Counted from the stretch's first letter, positions 35,960-45,651 are shown. The stretch: 64,000 bases of DNA from Phycisphaeraceae bacterium (GCA_029260595.1 JAJDCY010000006.1:1-64000); one strand, 5' to 3'. Notes: generated from the sequence alone by a model not told the origin. Numbers and translations are program-made.

Positions 35960-36042
35960 GCAACAATCTCCCGCCCTGCCCGCACACTGAGCCACGATCC
36001 CACCTACCCCACCGCCCCGGTCTCACCGACCCCAACCCACCT
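35960..36042 (+). promoter_or_regulatory. C-rich, G-poor leader of rho (possible rut site)
   Basis: The segment before rho is strongly C-biased. In bases 36001-36041 there are 26 C and four G. C-over-G unstructured RNA is the known Rho-loading (rut) signature, and rho is autoregulated through its leader in several bacteria. This supports autogenous attenuation but does not prove it. The rest of the coaE-rho gap (35743-36055) shows no gene. Confidence 0.5.
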
Positions 36043-36055
36043 AGGAGCCCATCTC

Positions 36056-37459
36056 ATGGCACGCACCCAGACCTACCGAGCCGCCCACAAACCCGAAAAA
36101 CCCAAGCCCGTTGCCGCACCCTCCAGCGCCGCCACCCCCACATCCGACGAGCAGCTCGACGCCGAAACGCAAGAGCGCTACGAACAAGCGAAAAAAGCCG
36201 ACCTGAGCATGCACGTCCTCCAAGCCATGCCCATGGAGGAGCTCTACGTGTTGGCCAAGCAAGAGGAGATCGAGGACTACGAGTCGCTCAAGAAAGAGCA
36301 ACTCACCTTCCAGATCCTCAAGTCCCGCATCGCCAAGCAGGGCCTGATGTACGGCGAGGGTGTGCTCGAGATCCTTCCCGACGGGTTCGGATTCCTCCGC
36401 TCCAGCGAATACTCCTACCTCGCATGCCCCGACGACATCTACGTCAGCCCCAGCCAGATCCGACGCTTCGGCCTCAAGGTCGGCCACGTCGTCCAGGGCA
36501 CCATCCGCCCGCCCAAGGAAAGCGAGCGCTACTTCGCACTCCTGCGAGTCGACGCGATCAACTGCCACGCGCCAGACACACTTAATGATCTAACCACCTT
36601 TGAAGACCTCACCCCGCTGCACCCCGACCAGCGCCTCATCCTCGAGACAACACCCGAGGAAATCGAGATGCGCGTCATGGACCTGGTCGCCCCCGTCGGC
36701 CGAGGCCAGCGCGGCCTCATCGTCGCACCCCCGCGCACCGGCAAGACCGTCCTGCTCCAGAAAATGGCCAACGCCATCATCACCAACTACCCCGAGGTCC
36801 GGGTCCTCGTGCTGCTGATCGACGAGCGCCCAGAAGAAGTCACCGACTTCCGCAAGAACACCCCCGACGACGTCGAGGTCGTCGCCAGCACCTTCGACGA
36901 ACAATCACAACGCCACGTCCAGGTCTGCGATATGTGCATCGAAAAAGCGCGACGCATGGTCGAGTTCGGCGAGCACGTCGTGATCCTGCTCGATTCGATC
37001 ACCCGCATGGCCCGCGCCTACAACACCGAGATGCCCCACTCCGGCAAGATCCTCACCGGCGGCCTCGACTCCAACGCCCTGCAACGCCCGAAAAAATTCT
37101 TCGGCTCCGCCCGTGCGATCGAGAAGGGCGGCAGCCTGACGATCCTCGCCACCGCATTGGTCGACACCGGCTCGAAGATGGACGACATCATCTTTGAAGA
37201 GTTCAAAGGCACCGGCAACAGCGAGCTGCACCTGGACCGCCGCCTCGTCGAGAAACGCGTCTACCCCGCCATCGACATCGCCGCTTCGGGCACACGCCGC
37301 GAAGAGCTGCTGATGGACAAAAACGAGCTCGCCCTGATCTACCGCCTGCGAAAAGTCCTCGCCGACATGAACGTCGTCGAAGCCATGGAACTTCTCAAAG
37401 GCCGCCTGCAAAAAGTCAAGACCAACGCCGAGTTCCTGATGACCATGAACCTGGACTAA
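36056..37459 (+). CDS. rho: Transcription termination factor Rho
   Basis: The 467-residue protein is a complete Rho. An N-terminal lineage extension of about 50 residues is followed by the Rho N-domain ([30 protein letters not shown]), the cold-shock-like RNA-binding domain ([21 protein letters not shown]), Walker A APPRTGKT, Walker [14 protein letters not shown], and the Q/R-loop regions ([15 protein letters not shown]). Rho is the hexameric helicase that ends transcription at unstructured C-rich RNA. AGGAG lies nine bases before the ATG. Its C-rich leader may be its own target. Confidence 0.97.
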   Translation: MARTQTYRAAHKPEKPKPVAAPSSAATPTSDEQLDAETQERYEQAKKADLSMHVLQAMPMEELYVLAKQEEIEDYESLKKEQLTFQILKSRIAKQGLMYGEGVLEILPDGFGFLRSSEYSYLACPDDIYVSPSQIRRFGLKVGHVVQGTIRPPKESERYFALLRVDAINCHAPDTLNDLTTFEDLTPLHPDQRLILETTPEEIEMRVMDLVAPVGRGQRGLIVAPPRTGKTVLLQKMANAIITNYPEVRVLVLLIDERPEEVTDFRKNTPDDVEVVASTFDEQSQRHVQVCDMCIEKARRMVEFGEHVVILLDSITRMARAYNTEMPHSGKILTGGLDSNALQRPKKFFGSARAIEKGGSLTILATALVDTGSKMDDIIFEEFKGTGNSELHLDRRLVEKRVYPAIDIAASGTRREELLMDKNELALIYRLRKVLADMNVVEAMELLKGRLQKVKTNAEFLMTMNLD

Positions 37460-37516
37460 CGAGGCCCAATAGCCACCGCACAGATACGATCACCAACCCC
37501 GGGAGGGAGTACGGCC

Positions 37517-38179
37517 ATGAGTCCAACCATCCGCACCGGCATCGCTCTGACAGGCTGCGCTCTCGCCTTGATCGGCTCGGACACCGCCCTCGCGACACCA
37601 CCCGACCCAGCCGTAACATCCCCAACCTATCTAGCGTTCGACAGCAGCCCGACAAGCTGGGTTGGCCGCGGGCACACGGACTACCTCGTCTCGCCCGACA
37701 CCGGCTGGACGATCACCGCTCAGCGCAACAATGACGACGGCGTCAACTTTGCAATCACCCGCGACACCGGCGCCCCACCGTTTGACGATTACTTCTGGAA
37801 TCTGAATCTCGCCGCACCATTCGGCGCCACGCTGACCCCAGGCCAGTACACCGGCGCGATGCGCTACCCCTTCCAGGAAGCCGCGAACCCGGGCATCGAC
37901 TTCTTCGGCAACCACCGCGGCAACAACAAACAGGCCGGCCAATTCGAGGTCCTCGAAGCCGTCTACGCCCCCAATGGTGATGTCCTACGATTCGCCCTCG
38001 ACTTCACACAGTACGGCGAGGAAGACCTGGATAGGTGGATCATCGGTGAACTACGATTTGTCGCGGTGCCCGAACCCGCCACGGCGACCATCATGGCCGG
38101 CGCGATCATCTTCGCCGCCGCGCCCTCACCAACACACCGGCGCCGACCAGCACCAAGATCGCGGACGGCTCGGGTGTGA
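37517..38179 (+). CDS. Secreted PEP-CTERM protein
   Basis: The 220-residue protein has a signal peptide (about 8-28, TGIALTGCALALIGSDTALA), a beta-rich middle without recognised domain, and a C-terminal tail VAVPEPATATIMAGAIIFAAA followed by RRRPAPRSR. This is the PEP-CTERM pattern (P-E-P, hydrophobic helix, basic end), although the tail is longer and more basic than usual. The gene overlaps a minus-strand PEP-CTERM-type frame (38106-38414) by about 74 bases, so both tails share DNA. A strong GGGAGGGAG ribosome-binding site precedes the ATG. An exosortase is expected elsewhere. Confidence 0.78.
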   Translation: MSPTIRTGIALTGCALALIGSDTALATPPDPAVTSPTYLAFDSSPTSWVGRGHTDYLVSPDTGWTITAQRNNDDGVNFAITRDTGAPPFDDYFWNLNLAAPFGATLTPGQYTGAMRYPFQEAANPGIDFFGNHRGNNKQAGQFEVLEAVYAPNGDVLRFALDFTQYGEEDLDRWIIGELRFVAVPEPATATIMAGAIIFAAAPSPTHRRRPAPRSRTARV

Positions 38180-38414
38180 CGACAGTAAGCTGCCCGGTCG
38201 TCAACAACGCCGCCGTGTCGAACCGCAACCCGTCGCTCAGCCCAGGCAGCGCCAACGAGTCGAACCCGCCGGGCCCACCAGCCGTCTCGGCCAACCCAAA
38301 CAACTCAAACACATCACCCTCACGCGGAACGAACCCGTTGATCAGTGCGATCACCAGTTCCCCGCCCGGCGCATTCCGACCCGCTTGACACCGGTTCCCA
38401 CGCCGCCCATTAAA
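38106..38414 (-). pseudogene. C-terminal remnant of a PEP-CTERM protein
   Basis: The minus-strand frame is open for about 100 codons, bounded upstream by a stop at 38412-38414. It encodes the end of a PEP-CTERM protein: GELVIALINGFVPREGDVFELFGLAE, FDSLALPGLSDGLRFDTAAL, TGQLTVV, then TPEPSAILVLVGAGVLVRARRRR. These are typical last-section residues of longer (often several-hundred-residue) exported proteins of this group. There is no signal peptide or start region, so I read it as a truncated gene rather than a small intact one. It faces the intact PEP-CTERM gene at 37517. Confidence 0.6.
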
Positions 38415-38422
38415 CTACCCGC

Positions 38423-41400
38423 ATGCCCACCACCGCCCACGCCCGCCAATCCCGATCAACCGCCCTGCGAACGATCACCTCGACAGCCACGCTGTGCGCC
38501 GCGCTCACTCTCGGATCGCTGACCGCACCCGCTCCGGCACAGGCCCCGCCGCCAACCCCCGCCAACGGCCCCGACCCAGCCGCGACACCCGCACCAACCC
38601 CGGCCCCCACCTCGCTAACACCCGAACTGATCCAGACCAGGATCCAGGAAACAACCCTCGCCGAAGACCTCGACGAAACGATCAAAACCAAAGCCGTCGA
38701 GCTCTACCAGCAAGCCAAAACCCGTCTCGAAACCGCCAACTCCCAAGCCGCCAACGCCAACACCTTCCAGCTATCGCTCGACTCGACACCCCAGGAAATC
38801 GAACGCGTCCAGGAAGCCTTGCGCCAAGCCTCGGCGCCACCCCCAACAACCCAGCCCGCCGATCCGCCCGCACCCACCACATCGAAAGAACTCGAGCAGC
38901 GCCTCGCCAACGAGCAAGCCGACCTGACCAACCTCAAGACCCGCCTCGCCGACCTCGACCAGCAAATCAAGACGCAGCAGGAACGCCCCGAACAGGCACG
39001 CATCCAGCAGGCCGCCGCGCGCCAACTGCTCATCGAAATCGACAAAGACCTCGCCGCACCAAACCCCAAGGACGAACACACACGCCTAACCGATGCACGC
39101 CGCACCCTGCTCGCCACCCGCAAGCTCGCACGGTCAGCCGAGATCAACATGATCGAGCAGGAACTGCTCAGCCAACCCCAACGCCTCAGCCTGCTCAAAG
39201 CCCAGCGCGACCTCACCGCACGAAAAATCTCGATCGGTGACGACCGCGTCAAAAAACTCGAAGCCGCCGTCAACGAGCTCCGCCGCGCCGAAGCACAACA
39301 AGCCGGCGTCGAAGCCGAACGCGCCCGCAAAGAAGCCGTCGGCAAACAACCCGCCGTCCGCCGCTTCGCCGAGCACAACGCACAACTCGCCAAAGAGCAG
39401 GCCCAACTCGCGATCGACATCGAACAAGCCGTCAACGGGCGACGGGGTATCAGCAACCAGCTCGAAAAGATCGACAAGCAGTTCGTCGCCGCCCGCGAGA
39501 AGCTCGACATGGCCGGGCTCAGCAACGCGCTCGGCCCCGTCTTGCGCGAGCAGCGCAAAAGCCTGCCCCACATGCGCAGCTACCGCCGAAACGTCGACGC
39601 ACGCACACAGATGATGTCCGAGTACGGCCTGCGGTACCTGCGCGTCGAGGAGCAACGCCGCGAACTCGCCGACATCCCCGCCTATGTCGAGGAACTTGTC
39701 AGCCAGACGCCCGACACAGCCGACGACGGCTTCGACCCCGCCGACCTGCAAGCACAAGCCCTCGTCCTGCTCCAGGACCAACGGACACTCCTGGACAAGC
39801 TCGCCGACTCCTACGCCCAGTACCTCAGCGAAGCAGCCAGCCTCAACTTCGAGGAAAAACAACTCGTCGAGCGCGCCGGCCAATACGCTGAATTCCTCGA
39901 TGAAAAACTCTTATGGATCCCCAGCACACACCCGCTGGATCGGCGCACGCTCGACGGGCTTCGCCGCTCATTCGCCTGGATGACCGACGAGGAGCACTGG
40001 ACAAACGCCGCCCACGCCATCTGGGGCGACCCCCTGCGCAACGCGCACACCCACGGGCTCACCGCGATGGCCTGTCTCGCCCTCCTGGTCGCTCGTCGCC
40101 GGTTATCGACCACCATCAACGTCACCAACGGCCGCGTCGGCACGATCTACGCCGACAACTATTGGCTGACGATCGCAGCACTCGCAGCGACCGCCGCCCT
40201 CGCCGCACCGCTGCCCCTGCTCATGGGATACGCATCGTTGCGACTGCACCGGTCGGTCAGCGCCGACGACTTCGCCAAGGCGCTCGGCGTCGGGCTTGCC
40301 ACGGCCGCAACAATCTCATGGGCCCTCGGCTCGATCCGATTGCTCTGCCGCGACAAGGGCGTCGCACAAGTCCATTTCAACTGGCGCCCCGAGCCCACCG
40401 CACTCCTGCGATCGAGCCTCCTGTGGTTCCTGCCGCTCACAGCCGCATGCGCATTGCTCGTCACCGCGACCGAGTGGCAAGCCCACGACACCCACCGCCA
40501 AAGCCTAGGCCGCATCGCGTTAATCACCGGCATGATCGCCCTGGCGGTCTTCGCGCACCGCTTGTTGTCGTCGCTACGCCGAGCCGCATCCGAATCCAAC
40601 GCGCGCACGCTCAAAGCGTGGGCATCACACTTTTTCTGGCTGTGGTATGCGCTGCTGGTCGCACCGCCGCTTGCACTCACCGCGCTCGCCGCGACCGGCT
40701 ACTACTACACGGCATTCAAACTCGCGCACCTGTTCATCGTCACACTGTGCATCCTGATCGGCCTCGCGTTTACCCACGCCCTGGTGATCCGGTGGGTGAC
40801 CGTCGCGCGCCGCCAACTCGAAGTCGCCCGAGCACGACAAAAAGCCCTCGACGCCCACACCGCATCCGGCGAAGAGCCCCCAACCGTGCCGCCCAAGGCC
40901 CTGGTCTTCCCCGAGGTCGAGATCCAAGCCGTCAACGACCACACACGCCGGCTGCTCCGCGCCGTGCTCACGGTTGTTTTGCTCGCGGCTCTCTGGCTGA
41001 TCTGGGCGCCGGTCCTCCCCGCTCTCCGCGTGCTCGATACCGTCGAGCTTTGGCAGCAGACCGTTACCGTCGACGGGTTGGACACGCTCCGCCCGGTCAC
41101 ACTGACCAACATCACGCTCGCGGTGATGCTCGCCGTCGCCACCGCCGTCGCCGCGCGCAACGTCCCGGGTGCCCTCGAACTGGTCATCCTCCAACGCCTG
41201 CCAATCAACCCGGGCAGCCGCTACGCGATCGCCACGACCGTCCGCTACATCATCACCGCCGTCGGCGTCGTACTGGTCTTCAACACCGTCGGCGTAGGCT
41301 GGTCAAAAGTCCAGTGGCTGGTCGCCGCCCTGAGTGTAGGCCTCGGATTCGGCCTCCAGGAGATCGTCGCCAACTTCGTCTCCGGCTTGATCATCCTCTT

Positions 41401-41935
41401 CGAGCGCCCGATCCGCGTCGGCGACACCATCACCGTCAGCGGCATCAGCGGCACCGTCTCGCGCATCCAGATCCGCGCCACCACCATCACCGACTGGGAC
41501 CGCAAAGAGCTCATCGTCCCCAACAAAGAGTTCGTCACCGGCCAACTGGTCAACTGGTCGCTGTCCGATTCGATCCTGCGCGTCGTCATCCGCGTCGGCG
41601 TCGCCTACGGTTCGGACACCAACCACACCCGCCGGATACTGCTCGACGTCGCGAAGAAGAGCCCGCTGGTGCTGGACGACCCGCCGCCGACAGCCGTCTT
41701 CTCCGAGTTCGGCGACAGCTCGCTCAACTTCGACCTGCGCGTCTACGTCGCGAGCATCGACAACTTCGTCCCCGTCCGCCACGCGCTGAACATGGCCATC
41801 GAGCAAGGCCTCCGAGAGGCCAAGATCCCGATCCCCTTCCCACAACGCGACCTGCACATGGACACCGAGCGCCCGCTCGAAGTCCACGTCCGCCGCGCAC
41901 CCCGCCCGAAAACCGGCGAGGCGAGCGAAACATAA
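38423..41935 (+). CDS. Large MscS-family mechanosensitive channel (MscK-like)
   Basis: The 1170-residue protein has a signal peptide (about 15-40), an Ala/Pro-rich stretch (40-65), a long periplasmic region with coiled-coil segments (about 65-490: heptad-rich QTRLETANSQ, LEQRLANEQADL, LAKEQAQLAIDIEQ), about ten membrane segments (about 540-980), and the MscS core (VGLGFGLQEIVANFVSGLIILFERPIRVGDTI, about 970-1005, with the pore-lining glycine-rich helix) and cytoplasmic beta and C-terminal domains. It resembles MscK/MscM-type channels that open on hypo-osmotic shock. It is unusually large. Confidence 0.93.
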   Translation: MPTTAHARQSRSTALRTITSTATLCAALTLGSLTAPAPAQAPPPTPANGPDPAATPAPTPAPTSLTPELIQTRIQETTLAEDLDETIKTKAVELYQQAKTRLETANSQAANANTFQLSLDSTPQEIERVQEALRQASAPPPTTQPADPPAPTTSKELEQRLANEQADLTNLKTRLADLDQQIKTQQERPEQARIQQAAARQLLIEIDKDLAAPNPKDEHTRLTDARRTLLATRKLARSAEINMIEQELLSQPQRLSLLKAQRDLTARKISIGDDRVKKLEAAVNELRRAEAQQAGVEAERARKEAVGKQPAVRRFAEHNAQLAKEQAQLAIDIEQAVNGRRGISNQLEKIDKQFVAAREKLDMAGLSNALGPVLREQRKSLPHMRSYRRNVDARTQMMSEYGLRYLRVEEQRRELADIPAYVEELVSQTPDTADDGFDPADLQAQALVLLQDQRTLLDKLADSYAQYLSEAASLNFEEKQLVERAGQYAEFLDEKLLWIPSTHPLDRRTLDGLRRSFAWMTDEEHWTNAAHAIWGDPLRNAHTHGLTAMACLALLVARRRLSTTINVTNGRVGTIYADNYWLTIAALAATAALAAPLPLLMGYASLRLHRSVSADDFAKALGVGLATAATISWALGSIRLLCRDKGVAQVHFNWRPEPTALLRSSLLWFLPLTAACALLVTATEWQAHDTHRQSLGRIALITGMIALAVFAHRLLSSLRRAASESNARTLKAWASHFFWLWYALLVAPPLALTALAATGYYYTAFKLAHLFIVTLCILIGLAFTHALVIRWVTVARRQLEVARARQKALDAHTASGEEPPTVPPKALVFPEVEIQAVNDHTRRLLRAVLTVVLLAALWLIWAPVLPALRVLDTVELWQQTVTVDGLDTLRPVTLTNITLAVMLAVATAVAARNVPGALELVILQRLPINPGSRYAIATTVRYIITAVGVVLVFNTVGVGWSKVQWLVAALSVGLGFGLQEIVANFVSGLIILFERPIRVGDTITVSGISGTVSRIQIRATTITDWDRKELIVPNKEFVTGQLVNWSLSDSILRVVIRVGVAYGSDTNHTRRILLDVAKKSPLVLDDPPPTAVFSEFGDSSLNFDLRVYVASIDNFVPVRHALNMAIEQGLREAKIPIPFPQRDLHMDTERPLEVHVRRAPRPKTGEASET

Positions 41936-42019
41936 CGACTCGCGACGACCCGGCCACCACGCCCAGTCGCCCGCTGGCGCGCCCGCGGTGCCCGTCTGAT
42001 TCGCGCTGTCCGATCCGCC

Positions 42020-44392
42020 TCAACGCGGCGCCGGCGGCGCACCCGGCGACACCCGCGGCGACGGAGCCTCCGACGACTCACCCGACGACCCGCCGCCCTC
42101 ATCCGACCCGTCGCCACTCTCACCCAACATCACCGTGAGCAGCTTGATATACCGGGTGATCTCTTCGTCCTCGGGGTTCAGCGTCGCGGCCCGCTCGAAC
42201 GACACCTTCGCCGCCGGAAGCTCAACCAGGTCCAACTCGCATAGCCCGCGCAACTGAAACACCTCCCAGTTGTCGTACCCCTCAACGATCAACTGCTCGC
42301 ACACCGCCAACCCCTCCCCCGGCTGGTCCGCCGCACGGTGTGCCTCCGCCAGGTCGTAGGCCGTCTGCGCATCGAATACATTCTCATCCAGGTGTTGCCT
42401 CAGCGACACGATCGCGTCTGTGTGTTCACCCCGCTCGACGTGGACCGTCGCCCGCATCCGGATCAACTCACCGGAAGGCTTGCGCGCGATGAATCGATCC
42501 AGTTCGGCCACGGCATCGTCCTCACGCCCCAGCTTCCACAGCAACGCGAAATAATCGAGGTAGTACGTCTCGTCGGCGAACCCGTCGCCGAAGATGCGCG
42601 AGTAGGCCTCGATCGCCTCGTCCAGGTCGCCCCCCGTGTGCTTCAACCAGGCGTACATCGCCAGCACGTCCTGGTTCTCGCCGTGCGCCCCGATGTTCGC
42701 TTGAAGATACGCCAACGCCTCATCGTTCCGCTCCAACTCCACCAGCACATTCAGGATATTGATTAGCTCCTCGACATCATCCGGGTCCAGCCCGTACGCA
42801 TGATCGAGATACGCCAACGCCTGATCCAGACGACGGCTGGTGTAGGCTTCCAACGCCATCTCATGGTGCACCGATTTCCAGTACGCCCTGAGCGCATCGC
42901 CGGGCGCCGGTGCCGTGCGATCGCAGATCACCGGAGGCAGGATCGTCACCCGCTCGAGCATCCGATCCACTTCGTCGAGCGGTGTGTCGCGATCACCAAC
43001 CGTCCACGCCGCGATGAGGTACGCGGATCGTTGGTTCCGCAACAGGTCCATCCGATAACGGATGCCGGTCTCATCGACGACACGGTGCATCGTGACTCGA
43101 TACCCCTCGGCATTCGCCAGGGTGATCGCCCGCACATCCGTGATCGCCGCGCTCGGATACGACACGTCGAAGTAGCTGAGCATGCCGTTGATAAACCACG
43201 GCTTGGTCGGCTCCGGCCCGATCAAGCGAACCGGGACGACGACACATGCGCCGCCCGACCCACGCAACACACCGTAAACCGCCTCGGGCGTGTCGGCCGC
43301 CAGGTCGTCCCACCGCATCCAGCCGCTATCCGCCGCATCCACCGCGAAGCCCCATCGCGTATCACGCGTGCTCTGCGCCGGGACACCGCTGTCCGCGTGG
43401 AACACCAGCTCGCGGTCCAGAATCCGAAATCGCTCGAACATCTCACGAGCCTGCTCATCGATCGAACCCTTGTCCTTGCGAGCGGCACAGGCGATCAACT
43501 GATACGCGTACCCGTTGTGCCAGATCAGGCGGTACGCGTAGTTCAGCCACACCCCGTTGACCCGTGCGTCAGCCCTCAGCTCCGCGACCTCGATCCCATC
43601 GACCGTCCGGACTTGCTGATCGGTGACGCTACACTCACTGGCCGCACCCATCAGGTTGGCGCGCACAATCTCCGCCAAACCCGCGAGAGTGATGCCGGAC
43701 TCCGCACCAAGCCGCTCGGCGATCACCTGAAAATACACCTCCGGCACGCGCCGCCGAAACGCCAGTGTGGTATCCGCGCTGAGTTTGGTCGGGTCGAGCT
43801 GAACCCACGGGCGGCTGGGCAAACGGAATCGGAAGTTGGTCTCGGCCACGTCGATCCAATCACCGTCCGCATCCGTGCTCGTCGGCCCAGCCAGATCCGC
43901 CTCGAGCGCGATGTCACTTTCAGCCCGTTCGCGAGCTCCCTGCGCAATGCCCACCGCGAGTGCGCCCACGAACAGGCACGTAAACACGACGCTCAGGGCG
44001 ATCCCCCACGACGCCTGTTTGCCGCCCTGGCGGTAGCGGGCCCGGTGATGGCTCAGGCTGACCAGCCCCACGATCCCAACCACGAACCCCGCCAGGAAAA
44101 GCGCCAGGACGATCGAGTACACGACCGCCCTGATACCCCAAGCCTCAACCCACCCGGCCGAAGTCGCGTAATTGAGCACGCACGCGATACACCACCCGGT
44201 CAGCACGAGCGCCAGCGACGCTACGCAGCCCGAGTGGGTCGTCGGCCTACGGCTGATCTGCGCGCACTTCATGATGCCCCACAGCAATAGCGCCGCCGGG
44301 ATGAGCTTCAACTCCGGGCTTGTACCAGCATCGGCGGCCGCAGCCGCGAGCCCGACGGCCGCGGCAAGATACGTCACATCTGTAAATATCAT
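42020..44392 (-). CDS. Membrane protein with C-terminal TPR repeats
   Basis: I start this roughly 790-residue protein at the ATG at 44392 (MIFTDVTYLAAAVG), because the upstream extension is basic and unstructured. It has about four to five membrane segments in the first 140 residues, a large soluble region (about 150-550) with beta-rich repeats, and then TPR motifs (for example QALAYLDHAYGLDPDDVEELINI and DEAIEAYSRIFG). The C-terminus is Gly/Ser-rich. TPR domains hold protein partners, so it may scaffold a membrane complex. A TACAAT lies seven bases before the ATG, so the message could be leaderless. Confidence 0.75.
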   Translation of the reverse strand: MIFTDVTYLAAAVGLAAAAADAGTSPELKLIPAALLLWGIMKCAQISRRPTTHSGCVASLALVLTGWCIACVLNYATSAGWVEAWGIRAVVYSIVLALFLAGFVVGIVGLVSLSHHRARYRQGGKQASWGIALSVVFTCLFVGALAVGIAQGARERAESDIALEADLAGPTSTDADGDWIDVAETNFRFRLPSRPWVQLDPTKLSADTTLAFRRRVPEVYFQVIAERLGAESGITLAGLAEIVRANLMGAASECSVTDQQVRTVDGIEVAELRADARVNGVWLNYAYRLIWHNGYAYQLIACAARKDKGSIDEQAREMFERFRILDRELVFHADSGVPAQSTRDTRWGFAVDAADSGWMRWDDLAADTPEAVYGVLRGSGGACVVVPVRLIGPEPTKPWFINGMLSYFDVSYPSAAITDVRAITLANAEGYRVTMHRVVDETGIRYRMDLLRNQRSAYLIAAWTVGDRDTPLDEVDRMLERVTILPPVICDRTAPAPGDALRAYWKSVHHEMALEAYTSRRLDQALAYLDHAYGLDPDDVEELINILNVLVELERNDEALAYLQANIGAHGENQDVLAMYAWLKHTGGDLDEAIEAYSRIFGDGFADETYYLDYFALLWKLGREDDAVAELDRFIARKPSGELIRMRATVHVERGEHTDAIVSLRQHLDENVFDAQTAYDLAEAHRAADQPGEGLAVCEQLIVEGYDNWEVFQLRGLCELDLVELPAAKVSFERAATLNPEDEEITRYIKLLTVMLGESGDGSDEGGGSSGESSEAPSPRVSPGAPPAPR

Positions 44393-44544
44393 CACGAGAT
44401 TGTAGCAGCGCGGCGGCCGCGGTTTCGCTTGGTATTGTGGGTCGCTGCTGGCTTTACACTTATTGGGCGTAAAGACGGTTGGGAGCGGCGCGGCGCGGGG
44501 GTTGGGTTGGGCGGGGCGGGGCGAAAAAGAATCCTGCCTGCCTG

Positions 44545-44588
44545 TTGACATCCGCCTGAACTGACGATATATTCTGTATAGACAGAAA
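44545..44588 (+). promoter_or_regulatory. Promoter and operator of the GbsR/MarR-type regulator
   Basis: TTGACA (44545-44550), exactly 17 bases and TATATT (44568-44573) form a near-consensus sigma-70 promoter. The inverted repeat ATTCTGT-N4-ACAGAAA (44571-44588) overlaps the -10 and the start point. The same repeat type stands before the 45259 gene, so binding here should repress the regulator itself. Confidence 0.8.
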
Positions 44589-44620
44589 TAATTGAACTTA
44601 CTGCCAACAGAGACGCAGCC

Positions 44621-45163
44621 GTGGCACCACTAACCCCCGCACAAAACAAGTTCATCCTCCACTGGGGCGAGATGGGCACCAAATGGGGCATCAACCGCAC
44701 CGTCGCCCAGGTACACGCCCTCCTGTTCGTCACCGAAGACCCCCTCAACGCCGAACAGATCGCCCAGACCCTCTCCGTCGCCCGCTCAAACGTCAGCACC
44801 AGCCTCCGCGAGCTGCAAAGCTGGGGCCTGGTCCGCATCGAGCACCGCCTGGGCGACCGCAAAGACCACTACGCCACCTTCGAGGACGTCTGGGAGATGT
44901 ACCGCGTCGTCGCGGCACAGCGCAAGGCCCGTGAGATCGACCCGACCATCGAGATCCTCCGCCAGTGCGTCGCCGAGTCGTCGGCGAAGAAGACCCACGA
45001 CCCCTACACCCACAAGCGGCTGTCGGAGATGCTGCGATTTATCGAGTCCATGACCTCGTGGTGCGACCACGCGCTGCGGTTGCCGGCCTGGGCGTTGCAG
45101 AAGCTGGTGAAGATGGGCCCGCGGCTGGGCAAGATCGTGGGGCTGACCAATCCGCGCCCCTGA
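44621..45163 (+). CDS. GbsR/MarR-type transcriptional regulator
   Basis: The 180-residue protein has a winged helix-turn-helix near residues 20-85 (NRTVAQVHALLFVTEDPLNAEQIAQTLSVARSNVSTSLRELQSWGLVRIEHRLGDRKDHYATF), the GbsR/MarR pattern, and a helical C-terminal half (about 95-165) that likely dimerises or senses a ligand. The operator on its own promoter (44571-44588) and the matching one before the next gene imply direct autorepression plus control of the small membrane protein. The inducer is unknown. There is no glycine-betaine gene nearby, so the GbsR name is structural only. Confidence 0.85.
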   Translation: MAPLTPAQNKFILHWGEMGTKWGINRTVAQVHALLFVTEDPLNAEQIAQTLSVARSNVSTSLRELQSWGLVRIEHRLGDRKDHYATFEDVWEMYRVVAAQRKAREIDPTIEILRQCVAESSAKKTHDPYTHKRLSEMLRFIESMTSWCDHALRLPAWALQKLVKMGPRLGKIVGLTNPRP

Positions 45164-45197
45164 GACCGCGGCCCTGATCGCTTTTTTTCGCTAGATA

Positions 45198-45215
45198 TTT
45201 CAGTCAGTACAGAAA
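45198..45215 (+). promoter_or_regulatory. Second operator (TTTCAGT-N4-ACAGAAA)
   Basis: TTTCAGT (45198-45204), CAGT and ACAGAAA (45209-45215) form an inverted repeat with the same four-base spacer and the same ACAGAAA half as the operator at 44571-44588. It lies 44 bases before the 45259 start, so the regulator encoded just upstream probably controls this gene. Confidence 0.7.
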
Positions 45216-45258
45216 TGACAGTCAAAACCAACAGAACCCCTTGCCAAGGAGACCCGCG

Positions 45259-45651
45259 ATGACCGCCACACCCACCTACGCACTGATCAACTACGCGCTC
45301 TACCTGAGCCTCAGCCTCGCGATCACCTACGCCGTCGGCCGCACACTGTTCAAAAACGGCCGCATCTTCCTTATCGAGGCCTTCCACGACAACCGGGAGC
45401 TGGCCGACTCGGTCAGCCACCTGCTGCTGGTCGGGTTCTACCTGATCAACTTCGGGTTCGTCTGCATCGCGTTGCAGACCGACCTGTACCCACGAACGAT
45501 CCTCGACCTGTTCGAGCACCTGAGCACCAAGGTCGGGCTGGTGATGCTGATCCTGGGTGTGATCCACTCGATCAACGTGTGTGTCTTCAACCGCATGCGC
45601 AAGAAGGCGCAGCAGGTGACGGCTGGGGGTTTGGCTGACCAGGCCGAATAG
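45259..45651 (+). CDS. Small integral membrane protein controlled by the upstream regulator
   Basis: This 130-residue protein starts at the ATG at 45259 after AAGGAG. It has three hydrophobic segments (about 7-27 LINYALYLSLSLAITYAVG, 50-72 VSHLLLVGFYLINFGFVCIAL, 90-108 VGLVMLILGVIHSINVCVF) and a short soluble tail. I do not recognise the family. It could be a small transporter subunit, a sensor or a membrane-stress protein. Its operator matches that of the regulator gene, so the two form one regulated unit. Confidence 0.75.
   Translation: MTATPTYALINYALYLSLSLAITYAVGRTLFKNGRIFLIEAFHDNRELADSVSHLLLVGFYLINFGFVCIALQTDLYPRTILDLFEHLSTKVGLVMLILGVIHSINVCVFNRMRKKAQQVTAGGLADQAE

Noticed and set aside
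39913-42138. 741-codon open frame within the MscS gene
   Set aside because: Out-of-frame shadow, extremely Arg/Pro/His-rich, with no structure; the overlapping frame has the MscS core.
44452-44474. CTTTAC and GTAAAG inverted repeat near the TPR-protein gene
   Set aside because: Six-base arms with an 11-base gap and no T run; too weak to call an operator or terminator.
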